In this document: in pieces, positions 33,777 through 42,450 of the stretch
Position numbering within the stretch: the stretch's first letter is position 1
How the letters are laid out: every line of letters starts with the position of its first letter
Assembly (NCBI RefSeq): GCF_018332695.1
Contig: NZ_BOQN01000059.1
Location: forward strand, 1 to 64,000
DNA length: 64,000 nt
Direction of reading: 5' to 3'
Source: Paractinoplanes toevensis
GTDB lineage: Bacteria; Actinomycetota; Actinomycetes; Mycobacteriales; Micromonosporaceae
Position numbers and translations under genes: made by a program
The notes under the pieces: generated by a model
Database searches by the model: none
The model's input: only the letters and a program-made list of their open reading frames with translations
Told to the model about the DNA's origin: nothing

Positions 33777-34391
33777 GTGACCGCCGAGCATTACTTCACT
33801 GCCGAACCGTCCGCGCCGGCCGAGCGTGGAGAGATCGCGTTCAACGCCGCGGGCCGCGACTACACCCTGGTCGTGGCGTCCGGTGTCTTCTCGGCCGGCC
33901 GGCTCGACCCCGGCACCGCCGTGCTGCTGCGCAAGGGCGGGCTCCCGGACGCCGCTACCACCGGCGTGTTCCTCGACCTGGGCTGCGGCTACGGGCCGAT
34001 CGCGAGCGTGCTGGCCACCGAGTCACCGCAGGCGACGGTGTGGGCGGTCGACGTGAACTCGCGGGCCCGGGAACTGACCGAGGAGAACGCGAAACGGCTC
34101 GGCCTGACCGACCGGGTGCGGGTGGCCGCGCCCGACGACGTACCCGCGGAAGTTGTCTTCGATCAGATCTGGAGCAACCCGCCGACGCACGTCGGCAAGG
34201 CCGAGTTGCACGCGCTGCTCGAGCGCTGGCTGCCCCGGCTCGCCCCGGACGGGGTGGCCTGGCTGGTGATCAACCGGCACCTCGGCGGTGACTCGCTGCA
34301 CACCTGGCTCGTCGGCCTCGGCTGGGGAGTCGAGCGGATGGCCAGCCAGAAGGCCTATCGCGTGCTGCGGGTGCGGCGGAAAACCGGCTGA
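33777..34391 (+). CDS. RsmC-like SAM-dependent methyltransferase
   Basis: Class I methyltransferase of the small-MTase (RsmC/RlmG) group, 204 residues from the GTG at 33777. Motif I is DLGCGYGPI; the catalytic motif SNPPTHVGK matches the NPP signature of N2-guanine or N6-adenine methylases. It corresponds to a single RsmC half rather than a two-domain E. coli RsmC. The substrate, probably rRNA guanine, is inferred. An earlier ATG at 33711 would add 22 unremarkable residues. CAAACT six bases before the GTG hints at a leaderless start. Confidence 0.75.
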   Translation: MTAEHYFTAEPSAPAERGEIAFNAAGRDYTLVVASGVFSAGRLDPGTAVLLRKGGLPDAATTGVFLDLGCGYGPIASVLATESPQATVWAVDVNSRARELTEENAKRLGLTDRVRVAAPDDVPAEVVFDQIWSNPPTHVGKAELHALLERWLPRLAPDGVAWLVINRHLGGDSLHTWLVGLGWGVERMASQKAYRVLRVRRKTG

Positions 34392-34424
34392 CCGCAGCGC
34401 CCGCGAACGGAAGAATGCCTCCCC

Positions 34425-36071
34425 ATGGGTTATGTGGACGTCGCCGGGGCCGGATTTGTGCTGCCCGACGGCCGGGAGCTGTTCGCCGACGTGTCGTTCC
34501 GGGTCGGTGAGGGTGCCAAGGTTGCGCTGGTCGGGCCGAACGGGGCCGGCAAGACCACGCTGCTGCGACTGGTGGCCGGCGATCTGCCGACCCAGACCGG
34601 GAGCATCGCGCGGTCCGGCGGGCTGGGCGTGATGCGCCAGTTCATCGGCATGATCGGCGACGACCGTACCCTGGAAGATCTTGCTCTTTCCCTGGTCGAA
34701 CCGCCCCTGTGGGCGGCCGGCGAGCGGCTCGCCGCGGCCGCCGCGGCCCTCGACGAGAGCGAGCGCAGCCAGCTCGCCTACGCCAATGCCCTCGCGGTCT
34801 GGGGCGAGGTCGGCGGTTACGACGTCGAGGTGCTGTTCGACACCGTGGCCGTGGCGATCCTCGACCGGCCATGGGAAAAGGTGCGGCACCGTCCGGTCCG
34901 GACACTCTCCGGCGGCCAGCAGAAACGGTTCGCGCTCGACCTGCTGCTGCGCGGGCGTGACGAGGTGCTGCTGCTCGACGAGCCGGACAACTTCCTCGAC
35001 GTGCCGGGCAAACGCTGGCTCGAACAGCGGCTGCGGGAGTCGCCGAAATCGGTGCTGTTCGTCTCGCACGACCGGGAGTTGCTGGCCCAGACCGCGAGCC
35101 GGGTGGTGGCGGTCGAGGGCGGCAGCGCCTGGACCCATCCGGGCGGCTTCGCCTCGTGGCACGAGGCCCGGGTGAACCGGCACGAGAAGCTCGAGGAAAA
35201 TCGCCGGCGCTGGGACGAGGAGCATCAGAAGCTGCGCGAGCTGATGTTCATGTACAAGCAGAAGGCCGCCTACAACTCCGATATGGCCTCTCGATATCAG
35301 TCGGCGCAGACCCGACTGCGACGGTTCGAGGAGGCCGGGCCGCCGCCGCTGCCGCCCAAGGAGCAGTCGCTGCGGATGAACCTGCGCGGCGGCCGCACCG
35401 GCAAGCGGGCGGTGATCTGCGAGCAGCTCGAACTGGAAAACCTCACCTTCCCGTTCGACCTGGAGATCTGGTACGGCGATCGGGTCGCGGTGCTGGGCGC
35501 CAACGGCACCGGCAAGTCGCACTTCCTGCGCCTGCTCGCGGCCGGTGGCAGCGATCCCGAGGCGGAGAACAAGCCGGTCGACGGCGCGCCGCTCGCCTAC
35601 GTGGCGCACGACGGGGTGGCCCGGCTCGGCGCCCGGGTGCGTCCGGGGCACTTCTCGCAGACCCACGACCGGCCCGAGCTGGTGGACCGCACGCTCGTCG
35701 AGATCCTCTGGCGGGGCGACGACCACCGGTCCGGGATGGATCGGGCCGGGGCGATGAAGGCGCTCAACCGGTACGAGCTGGCCGGGCAGGGTGACCAGCG
35801 GTTCGGCACGCTCTCCGGCGGGCAGCAGGCGCGGTTCCTGGTGCTGATGCTCGAGCTGTCCGGTGCGACTCTTCTGCTGCTGGACGAGCCGACGGACAAC
35901 TTGGACCTGGCGTCGGCGGAAGCGCTGGAAGAGGGCCTGCGGCAGTTCGAGGGGACGGTGATGGCGGTCACCCACGACCGCTGGTTCACCCGCTCCTTCG
36001 ACCGCTTCGTGCTGTTCCAGGGCGACAACGAGGTGGTCGAGACTCCGGAGCCGGTCTGGGACGTTAGGTAG
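34425..36071 (+). CDS. ABC-F family ATP-binding protein
   Basis: 548 residues with two ABC domains and no membrane segment, the mark of ABC-F ribosome-associated ATPases. The first P-loop is GPNGAGKTT at residues 37-45, with signature LSGGQQ. The second P-loop is GANGTGKS (about 362), with signature LSGGQQAR. The linker between them (about residues 245-300) is charged and includes KLRELMFMYKQKAAYNSDMA. Members act in translation or antibiotic resistance; which applies here cannot be told. The thiamine riboswitch begins about 45 nt after its stop. Confidence 0.88.
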   Translation: MGYVDVAGAGFVLPDGRELFADVSFRVGEGAKVALVGPNGAGKTTLLRLVAGDLPTQTGSIARSGGLGVMRQFIGMIGDDRTLEDLALSLVEPPLWAAGERLAAAAAALDESERSQLAYANALAVWGEVGGYDVEVLFDTVAVAILDRPWEKVRHRPVRTLSGGQQKRFALDLLLRGRDEVLLLDEPDNFLDVPGKRWLEQRLRESPKSVLFVSHDRELLAQTASRVVAVEGGSAWTHPGGFASWHEARVNRHEKLEENRRRWDEEHQKLRELMFMYKQKAAYNSDMASRYQSAQTRLRRFEEAGPPPLPPKEQSLRMNLRGGRTGKRAVICEQLELENLTFPFDLEIWYGDRVAVLGANGTGKSHFLRLLAAGGSDPEAENKPVDGAPLAYVAHDGVARLGARVRPGHFSQTHDRPELVDRTLVEILWRGDDHRSGMDRAGAMKALNRYELAGQGDQRFGTLSGGQQARFLVLMLELSGATLLLLDEPTDNLDLASAEALEEGLRQFEGTVMAVTHDRWFTRSFDRFVLFQGDNEVVETPEPVWDVR

Positions 36072-36092
36072 CGCGACTCGCCCGCGGACGGT

Positions 36093-36098
36093 TATGGT
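36093..36098 (+). promoter_or_regulatory. Possible -10 box of the thiamine operon
   Basis: TATGGT at 36093-36098 lies 18 nt before the riboswitch. I see no convincing -35, so this is weak. Confidence 0.35.
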
Positions 36099-36112
36099 CC
36101 GAGGCGAAAGAC

Positions 36113-36208
36113 AAAACCCCACGGGAGTCCGGTGCACCGGGCTGAGAGGGGGGCCGATGCAGCCCCCGACCGTCGAACCTGATCCGGATCATGCCGGCGC
36201 AGGGAGGA
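36113..36208 (+). promoter_or_regulatory. TPP riboswitch (THI element)
   Basis: The diagnostic blocks are all present in order: GGCTGAGAG at about 36140-36148, a variable GC hairpin (GGGGGC ... GCCCCC), then GAACCTGATCCGGATCATGC (36175-36194) and the closing GCGCAGGGAGG. The 5' CCCC (36117-36120) can pair with the 3' GGGAGG, which is also the ribosome site of thiE, so ligand binding would probably hide that site. It is the only such element seen for the whole seven-gene operon. Confidence 0.93.
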
Positions 36209-36217
36209 GCGTTTGTT

Positions 36218-36829
36218 GTGTTTCCTCGGCTGCACATCATCACCGACTCGCTCGACGTGGTTCGCGGGGCGGTCGGGCACGGGCCGGTCGCCATTCAGGT
36301 CCGGGTCAAGACGGGTGATCGGGACGCTTATCAATTGACCGTCGCGGCGCTTGCGCTGTGCCGGTCAGCCGGGGCGTTGTGCCTGGTCGACGACCGGGTC
36401 GGGGTGGCCCTAGCGGCCGGGGCGGACGGCGTGCACGTGGGCGCCGAGGACCTCCCGGTGGCGGCGGCGCGGCGGGTGCTCGGGCCGGCCGCGATTCTCG
36501 GCGCGACCTGTCGGGACCCGGACTCGGCGCGGGCGGCGGTGGCCGACGGCGCCACCTACCTGGGCGTGGGGCCGGTGTTCGCGACCTCCACCAAGATCGG
36601 GTTGCCTCCACCGATCGGGCCGGGCGGGCTCGCGGCCGTGGTCGCTGCGGTGCCGGGCATTCCGGTTATCGCGATCGCCGGGATCACCGCGGCCCGGATC
36701 GCCGCCGGTCTGCCGGGATACGGGGTCGCCGCGATCTCGGCGATCGCCGCCGACCCGGCCGCGGCAACCATCGAATTTTTGCGCGTGCTCGCTTTCCGCG
36801 ACGGCGTTGCGGCCGGAGGTGCGGCGTGA
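36218..36829 (+). CDS. thiE: Thiamine-phosphate synthase
   Basis: Joins HMP-pyrophosphate and thiazole phosphate to give thiamine phosphate. 203 residues from the GTG at 36218; the in-frame ATG at 36191 lies inside the riboswitch and is rejected. The family blocks are visible: an IQVRVKTGD strand, LVDDRVGVALAAGADGVHVG, EDLPVAAARRVLG, and the phosphate-binding YLGVGPVFATSTK and IAIAGI loops. TGA overlaps the thiO GTG (GTGA). First gene of the operon. Confidence 0.88.
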   Translation: MFPRLHIITDSLDVVRGAVGHGPVAIQVRVKTGDRDAYQLTVAALALCRSAGALCLVDDRVGVALAAGADGVHVGAEDLPVAAARRVLGPAAILGATCRDPDSARAAVADGATYLGVGPVFATSTKIGLPPPIGPGGLAAVVAAVPGIPVIAIAGITAARIAAGLPGYGVAAISAIAADPAAATIEFLRVLAFRDGVAAGGAA

Positions 36830-37845
36830 CTCGCGGTGGGGCGGTCGCGGTCGTCGGTGGCGGGATCATCGGGCTCTCGATCGCCTGGCGGTTGCTGCGC
36901 GGTGGTGCCGACGTCGTCGTGCTCGACGACGGTGAGCCGGGCGCCTGGTTCGTTGCGGCCGGGATGCTCGCGCCCGGTGGCGAAGCCGCTTACGAGGAGC
37001 CGTACCTGGCTCGGCTTCTGGAGTTGTCGAACGAGCGCTGGCCTTCGTTCGCTGCCGAGCTGGGGGTGGACGTCGGCTATGACGATGCGGGGACGCTCAG
37101 TCTGGCGATGACCGCGGACGATCTGGCCGACGCCGCCCGGGTCTGGACCCGGCAGAAACTGCCGCTGCTGCGGCCGTCCGAGCTGCGGGAACGGGAACCG
37201 GCGCTGTCGCCGCGGGTGCGGGCGGGCGTGTACGCGGCGGCCGAGCGGCAGGTGGATCCGCGCCGGGTGGTGGCGGCCCTGCGCGAGCGGCTGGCCGGGC
37301 GCATCGTGCACAAGCGGATCGACGAGCTGTCCGAGGTGGACGCGGCGACCGTGATCGTCGCGGCCGGCTGCGGGACGGCCGCCCTGACCGGGCTGCCGGT
37401 GCGGCCGGTCAAGGGCCAGGTGTTGCGGCTGCGCGGGGAACCGGGGCTGCTGCGGCACGTGCTCGACGCGGCTGTCGACGGCCGGCATGTCTACCTGGTG
37501 CCGAGACGGGACGGCGAGATCGTGGTCGGTGCCACCCAGGAGGAGCGCACCGATCGGACGGTCACCGCCGGCGGCGTCCACGACCTGCTGCGGGCCGCCC
37601 TCGAACTCGTGCCCGACCTGGCCGAATGCTCGTTGGTCGAGACCACCGTGGGCCATCGACCGGGCACGCCGGACAACGCGCCGCTGCTCGGCCGGCTCGG
37701 CGACGACGGCCGGGTGATCGTGGCGGCCGGACACCACCGCAACGGGGTGCTGCTCGCGCCGATCACCGCCGACCTGATCGCCGGTCTGGTGCTGGACGGG
37801 GTCGCGGATCCGCTGCTCGATCACTTCGCTCCGGGGAGGTTCTGA
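36826..37845 (+). CDS. thiO: Glycine oxidase, thiamine pathway
   Basis: FAD enzyme that oxidises glycine to the imine used for thiazole. 339 residues from the GTG at 36826. The Rossmann motif VVGGGIIGLSIAWRLL is at residues 8-23, followed by the acidic ribose contact. The GHRPGTPDNAPLLG and HHRNGVLLAPIT blocks near the C-terminus are typical of ThiO and DAO folds. It overlaps thiE by 4 nt and thiS by 1 nt. Confidence 0.93.
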   Translation: MTRGGAVAVVGGGIIGLSIAWRLLRGGADVVVLDDGEPGAWFVAAGMLAPGGEAAYEEPYLARLLELSNERWPSFAAELGVDVGYDDAGTLSLAMTADDLADAARVWTRQKLPLLRPSELREREPALSPRVRAGVYAAAERQVDPRRVVAALRERLAGRIVHKRIDELSEVDAATVIVAAGCGTAALTGLPVRPVKGQVLRLRGEPGLLRHVLDAAVDGRHVYLVPRRDGEIVVGATQEERTDRTVTAGGVHDLLRAALELVPDLAECSLVETTVGHRPGTPDNAPLLGRLGDDGRVIVAAGHHRNGVLLAPITADLIAGLVLDGVADPLLDHFAPGRF

Positions 37846-38048
37846 TGCGGTTGACGGTCAACGGACGGGAGCATCTCGAAAGCGGGGACGGGCTGTCCGT
37901 GGCGGCTCTCGTCGAACGGCTCACCGAGGCCCGCCGCGGGGTGGCGGTGGCGGTCAACGGGACCGTCGTCCCCCGCAGCACCTGGGACGATGCCCGGCTC
38001 GCGGACGGCGACGCGGTCGAGGTGCTGACCGCGGCGCAGGGGGGATGA
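37845..38048 (+). CDS. thiS: Sulfur carrier protein ThiS
   Basis: Ubiquitin-like carrier that delivers sulfur to the thiazole synthase. 67 residues, starting RLTVNGREHLESG and ending in the essential Gly-Gly that becomes the thiocarboxylate. AGGTTC precedes it, and GGGGAGG lies just upstream. The adenylating enzyme ThiF is not in the window. Overlaps thiG by 4 nt. Confidence 0.95.
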   Translation: MRLTVNGREHLESGDGLSVAALVERLTEARRGVAVAVNGTVVPRSTWDDARLADGDAVEVLTAAQGG

Positions 38049-38794
38049 CGATGTTCTTCGGAGAGAGTCGCCTCATCCTCGGCACCGGCGGGGCGAACAG
38101 CCTCAGCGCGCTGGAGGAAGCGATCCGCGCCTCCGGCACCGAGCTGGTCACCGTGGCGCTTCGCCGGGTCGACGCGGCCGGGCCGGGATTGCTGCCGATG
38201 CTCGACCGGCTCGGCGTGCGGGTGCTGCCGAACACGGCCGGCTGCTACACGGCCGGCGATGCGATCAAGACGGCTCACCTGGCCCGGGACGCGTTCGAGA
38301 CCGACCTGATCAAGCTGGAGGTGATCGGTGACGAGCGGACCCTGCTGCCGGACGGGGTCGAGCTGCTCGCGGCGGCCGAGAAACTGGTGACGGACGGGTT
38401 CACCGTGCTGCCGTACACCACCGACGACCCGATCCTGGCTCGCCGTCTCGCCGATGTCGGGTGCGCCGCGGTGATGCCGGCCGGCTCGCCGATCGGTTCC
38501 GGCCTGGGCATCTCCAATCCGCACCACATCCGGCTCATCCGGCAGTCGGTGGAGATCCCGGTGATTCTCGACGCGGGGATCGGTACGGCTTCGGACGCGG
38601 CGCTCGCCATGGAGTTGGGCTGCGACGCAGTGCTCATCGCGAGCGCGATCACCCGGGCCGACGACCCGGCCGGGATGGCGGCGGCGATGCGGCACGCGGT
38701 CGCCGGTGGGCGGCTCGCCCACGAGTCGGGGCGGATACCGCGCCGTTTTCACGCGGTCGCGTCCACCTCGGACGACGGGCTGGCGCGATGGTGA
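38045..38794 (+). CDS. thiG: Thiazole synthase
   Basis: Builds thiazole phosphate from DXP, dehydroglycine and ThiS-thiocarboxylate. 249 residues, TIM barrel. The Schiff-base lysine lies in DLIKLEVIGD (about residue 96). The phosphate loops GSPIGSGLGI and LDAGIGTASDAALAMELG are intact. It follows thiS with an ATGA overlap and precedes the ThiE/TenI-like gene with a 7-nt overlap. Confidence 0.95.
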   Translation: MTMFFGESRLILGTGGANSLSALEEAIRASGTELVTVALRRVDAAGPGLLPMLDRLGVRVLPNTAGCYTAGDAIKTAHLARDAFETDLIKLEVIGDERTLLPDGVELLAAAEKLVTDGFTVLPYTTDDPILARRLADVGCAAVMPAGSPIGSGLGISNPHHIRLIRQSVEIPVILDAGIGTASDAALAMELGCDAVLIASAITRADDPAGMAAAMRHAVAGGRLAHESGRIPRRFHAVASTSDDGLARW

Positions 38795-39567
38795 CGCCGA
38801 GCGGTCTGGTGCTGCTCACCGACCGCCGGCTCGCCGCCGGCCCGCTCACCCGGGTGGTCGCGCGGGCGGTCCGCGGCGGCGCCGCGTGGGTCATTCTGCG
38901 GGAACGCGATCTGCCGTACGCCGAGCGAAGGGCGCTCGCCTTGGCCCTGCGTGACCTGTTGCCGCCCGGCCGGCTGATCGTGGCCGGGCCGGACCCGCTC
39001 GGCGCGGACGCGGTGCATCTGGCCGAGGCGGATCCGCTGCCGGCGGCCGGGGTGTCGCTGATCGGCCGCTCCCGGCACGACCTGCCCGGTCTGTCCATCG
39101 AGGACTATGTGACGCTGTCGCCGATCTTCGCGACGTCGAGCAAGCCCGGGCACGGGCCGGCGCTCGGCCCGACCGGCGCGGCCCTGCTGGCGGGCGACGT
39201 GCCGTGGCTGGCCCTGGGCGGGATCGACTCGCCGTCGCGGGCCGCGGCCTGCGCCGCGGCCGGGGCACACGGGATCGCCGTGATGGGCGCGATCATGCGG
39301 GCCGAGGATCCGGAGGGCCTGACCCGAACGCTCGCGTCGGCCTTCGGCGCGGCCCGTTCGGCCCGCGCTGCCGGCGGATCCGGCGACCTGCCCACCCGGG
39401 AGATCTCCCAGGACCACGACGTCCGGCCGACGGCCGCGGCGATAGCGGCCGGCGCCTCGGGATCGGCGCGGCCCGGCGGTTCCGCCCGCCCGGTCGGAGC
39501 CGTCCGCCCGGCACCACCGCCCGCGGCCCACCGCCGCGGCCCGACCGGACCGGGAGGCCGCCGGTGA
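38788..39567 (+). CDS. ThiE/TenI-family protein with disordered C-terminus
   Basis: 259 residues. The first about 190 form a ThiE/TenI barrel: LVLLTDRRL, VILRERDLP, GADAVHLAEAD, LSPIFATSSKPGHGPALG and ALGGI. The DDR-type motif found in the thiE of this operon is absent, so this is more likely a TenI-type thiazole tautomerase than a second synthase. The last about 60 residues are Gly/Ala/Pro/Arg-rich and look disordered. TGA overlaps the thiD GTG. The catalytic role is inferred. Confidence 0.78.
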   Translation: MVTPSGLVLLTDRRLAAGPLTRVVARAVRGGAAWVILRERDLPYAERRALALALRDLLPPGRLIVAGPDPLGADAVHLAEADPLPAAGVSLIGRSRHDLPGLSIEDYVTLSPIFATSSKPGHGPALGPTGAALLAGDVPWLALGGIDSPSRAAACAAAGAHGIAVMGAIMRAEDPEGLTRTLASAFGAARSARAAGGSGDLPTREISQDHDVRPTAAAIAAGASGSARPGGSARPVGAVRPAPPPAAHRRGPTGPGGRR

Positions 39568-40322
39568 CGCCGCCGGTCGTGTTGACCATTGCCGGGTCGG
39601 ATTCCGGTGGGGGCGCGGGGATTCAGGCCGATCTCAAGACGTTTGCCGCGCTCGGTGCCTATGGGACGTCCGTCATCACCGCCGTCACCGCGCAGAACAC
39701 GCTCGGGGTCACCGCTATTCATCCGGTGCCGGTGGATGTCGTCGCGGCGCAGCTGGACGCGGTGCTGGCCGACTTCTCGGTGGCGGCCGTGAAGGTCGGC
39801 ATGATCGGGGATCGGGCCGTCGCCGAACTGCTGCTCGATCGTGCGGCGCGGCTGCCGAACCTGGTTGTCGACCCGGTGCTGGTGGCCACCTCGGGGGCGC
39901 GGCTCGCCGCGGCTGCTTCCGTGGCACCGCTCCTCGCGTACCCCTGTGTTGTCACGCCGAATCGGCACGAAGCCGCCGCCCTCACGGAAAGCCCGTGCGA
40001 GACGGCCGAGGAAATGATCGCGGCGGCCGTGCGGCTCGCCGCCGGCGGGCCGCGTGCGGTGGTGGTGACCGGCAGCGAGCTCGCGATGGACGTGCTGCAT
40101 TACGACGGGGAGACGTCGGTGCTGCGCGGTGAACCGGTGAAAACCCTCAACAATCACGGGTCGGGGTGCACCTTCTCCTCGGCGGTGGCGGTGCGGCTGG
40201 CGCTCGGTGACGACGTGCCCTCGGCCGTGCTCGCCGCCAAGAAGTACGTGACCGCCGCGCTGGCCGGCGGTCGTTCGTGGCGGCTGGGCGCCGGGCCCGG
40301 TCCGCTGAATCACTTCGTCTGA
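39564..40322 (+). CDS. thiD: Hydroxymethylpyrimidine (phosphate) kinase
   Basis: Phosphorylates HMP and HMP-P to the pyrophosphate used by ThiE. 252 residues from the GTG at 39564. Ribokinase fold: substrate loop IAGSDSGGGAGIQADLKTF at residues 8-26, and anion hole with catalytic Asp/Cys region NHGSGCTFSSAVA near 196-208. Overlaps the preceding gene by 4 nt; thiC follows after 77 nt. Confidence 0.93.
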   Translation: MTPPVVLTIAGSDSGGGAGIQADLKTFAALGAYGTSVITAVTAQNTLGVTAIHPVPVDVVAAQLDAVLADFSVAAVKVGMIGDRAVAELLLDRAARLPNLVVDPVLVATSGARLAAAASVAPLLAYPCVVTPNRHEAAALTESPCETAEEMIAAAVRLAAGGPRAVVVTGSELAMDVLHYDGETSVLRGEPVKTLNNHGSGCTFSSAVAVRLALGDDVPSAVLAAKKYVTAALAGGRSWRLGAGPGPLNHFV

Positions 40323-40399
40323 CGGTGTCGCGCTCGGCCCGGTCCGGGGATTCGTGCTGCCGTCGCCCGTCCGATTAGTGCCGATTTGGGGAGGAAAAG

Positions 40400-41959
40400 A
40401 TGAGGCGGAAGGTGTACGTCGAGGGCGCGCGCCCCGAGCTGCGGGTGCCGTTCACCGAGATCGGGTTGAGCGACGAGTCCTCGGTGCGGTTGTACGACAC
40501 GTCGGGACCGGGCAGTGACCCGGAGGTCGGGTTGCCGCCATTGCGTTCGGGATGGAGCCATGGGCGTACCCAATTGGGGTTTGCCCGGTCCGGGGTTGTC
40601 ACACCGGAAATGGAGTTCGCCGCGATCCGGGAGGGAGTGTCCCCGGAATTCGTGCGGGACGAGATCGCCGCCGGGCGGGCCGTGCTGCCGGCCAATCGGA
40701 ACCATCCGGAATCGGAGCCGATGGTGATCGGGGCGCGGTTCCTCGTGAAGGTCAACGCGAACATCGGCACCTCGGCCGTGACGTCGTCGGTCGCCGAGGA
40801 GGTGGAGAAGCTGACCTGGGCCACCCGGTGGGGCGCGGACACCGTGATGGACCTGTCGACCGGGCCGAGGATCCACCAGACCCGGGAGGCGATCATCCGG
40901 AATTCGCCGGTGCCGATCGGAACGGTGCCGATCTATCAGGCTCTGGAAAAGGTCAACGGCGACCCGATCAAGCTGACCTGGGAACTGTTCCGGGACACCG
41001 TCATCGAGCAGGCCGAACAGGGCGTCGACTACATGACCGTGCACGCCGGGGTGCTGCTGCCGCACGTGCCGCTGGCGGCCGAGCGGGTCACCGGCATCGT
41101 CTCGCGCGGCGGCTCGATCATGGCGGCCTGGTGCCTGGCCCATCACCAGGAGAACTTCCTCTACACGAACTACGAGGAGCTGTGCCGGATCTTCGCGGAG
41201 TACGACATCACGTTCTCGCTCGGTGACGGGCTGCGGCCGGGGTCCATCGCGGACGCGAACGACGAGGCGCAGTTCGCCGAGCTGCGCACCCTCGGCGAGC
41301 TGACCCACCTGGCCTGGGAGCACGACGTGCAGGTCATGGTCGAGGGGCCGGGCCACGTGCCGATGCACAAGATCAAGGAGAACGTCGACCTGCAGGTCGA
41401 GCTGTGCGGCGGGGCACCGTTCTACACGCTCGGGCCGCTCACCACCGACATCGCGCCGGCCTACGACCACATCACGTCGGCCATCGGGGCGGCGATGATC
41501 GGGATGTTCGGCACCGCGATGCTCTGCTATGTCACGCCCAAGGAGCACCTCGGGCTGCCCAACCGAGACGACGTCAAGGCCGGGATGATCGCCTACAAGA
41601 TCGCGGCGCACGCGGCCGACCTGGCCAAGGGGCATCCGGGAGCGCAGGACTGGGACGACGCGCTGTCCAAGGCTCGGTTCGAGTTCCGCTGGGAGGACCA
41701 GTTCGAACTGGCGCTGGACCCGGGGACCGCGCGGGCGTTCCACGACGAGACGCTGCCGGCCGCGGGGGCCAAGACGGCCCACTTCTGCTCGATGTGCGGG
41801 CCCAAGTTCTGTTCGATGAAGATCTCGCACGAGTTGCGGGCGCAGGGGATGCGCGACAAATCGGACGAGTTCCTCTCGTCCGGCGGAAAGGTCTATGTGG
41901 AGGTGCAGGCGGGGCCCGCTTCTCTGGAGGCCCCGCCTGCGGCCGCTCAGAGCTTGTAG
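40400..41959 (+). CDS. thiC: Phosphomethylpyrimidine synthase
   Basis: Radical-SAM enzyme making HMP-P from AIR. 519 residues, ATG after GGGGAGGAAAAG. The C-terminal iron-sulfur motif CSMCGPKFCSMKI is complete, and the ERVTGIVSRGGSI and EGPGHVPMHKI blocks are present. The normal family end would be near GGKVYV. Here the frame continues for about 18 residues encoded by a 12-bp hairpin that looks like the operon terminator, then overlaps the 3' end of the opposite-strand gene by 13 bp. Last gene under the riboswitch; it has no riboswitch of its own. Confidence 0.95.
   Translation: MRRKVYVEGARPELRVPFTEIGLSDESSVRLYDTSGPGSDPEVGLPPLRSGWSHGRTQLGFARSGVVTPEMEFAAIREGVSPEFVRDEIAAGRAVLPANRNHPESEPMVIGARFLVKVNANIGTSAVTSSVAEEVEKLTWATRWGADTVMDLSTGPRIHQTREAIIRNSPVPIGTVPIYQALEKVNGDPIKLTWELFRDTVIEQAEQGVDYMTVHAGVLLPHVPLAAERVTGIVSRGGSIMAAWCLAHHQENFLYTNYEELCRIFAEYDITFSLGDGLRPGSIADANDEAQFAELRTLGELTHLAWEHDVQVMVEGPGHVPMHKIKENVDLQVELCGGAPFYTLGPLTTDIAPAYDHITSAIGAAMIGMFGTAMLCYVTPKEHLGLPNRDDVKAGMIAYKIAAHAADLAKGHPGAQDWDDALSKARFEFRWEDQFELALDPGTARAFHDETLPAAGAKTAHFCSMCGPKFCSMKISHELRAQGMRDKSDEFLSSGGKVYVEVQAGPASLEAPPAAAQSL
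41905..41940 (+). terminator. Terminator-like hairpin inside the thiC 3' end
   Basis: GCAGGCGGGGCC (41905-41916) and GGCCCCGCCTGC (41929-41940) are perfect 12-bp complements around a 12-nt loop. It lies within the last codons of thiC and before the 3' end of the convergent RNase gene, so it may serve both directions. No T tract. Confidence 0.65.
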
Positions 41960-42387
41960 AAGTTCACGTAGTGGTCCGGCGTGAACCAGGTCTCCTTTGT
42001 CGAGCGATTTACGACAATTCGGTACGCGTCGCGACCTGCGCCGCGGGCGCGCGAGTACACGTCGTACTCGTTGTAGTTCGCGTTCGCCGGGAGCTGGCCC
42101 TCGCGGTTCTGGAACGTACCGCCGGTGTAGTTGTACTGGCCGTACGGCCAGGAGTACCAGCCCGCGGCGGTCGGCCAGCCGAGCGAGCTCCAGCCGGTGC
42201 GGGCCGTGCGGGCCGCCGAACAGCGGGAGATGGTGCAGGTCGAGTAGACCGCGGCCTGGGCGGCGGAGGTGTGCGTCGGCGCGACCACGGCCGGCGCCAC
42301 CAGGCCGGTGCCGGACACGGCGAAGACGAGAGCTAGGCCGGCGAGGAACCGGCCGAGGCGGGTGCGGGGTTGCCGGTCAGTAACCAT
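41947..42387 (-). CDS. Secreted guanyl-specific ribonuclease (N1/T1, RNase Sa-like)
   Basis: 146 residues. An N-terminal signal peptide (basic RTRLGRFLA, hydrophobic core about 14-36, Ala-rich cleavage region ending about 46) precedes the enzyme. The guanine-binding FQNRE is at 92-96. The catalytic triad of the family aligns as E107 (YNEYDV), R123 (AYRIVV) and H139 (PDHYVNF). Two cysteines (C51, C56) are close together rather than spanning the protein as in RNase Sa. It would cleave RNA 3' of guanosine outside the cell. No barstar-type inhibitor gene is next to it. Confidence 0.88.
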   Translation of the reverse strand: MVTDRQPRTRLGRFLAGLALVFAVSGTGLVAPAVVAPTHTSAAQAAVYSTCTISRCSAARTARTGWSSLGWPTAAGWYSWPYGQYNYTGGTFQNREGQLPANANYNEYDVYSRARGAGRDAYRIVVNRSTKETWFTPDHYVNFYKL

Positions 42388-42450
42388 GATCGGACTCCGA
42401 TGCCGTCGAAGGGGGTCGGGGTTGACCCGTAGACAACATCGTCACCAATC

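Noticed and set aside
36191..36217. ATG at 36191 as the thiE start
   Set aside because: It lies inside the conserved 3' part of the TPP riboswitch; the GTG at 36218 follows the ribosome site.
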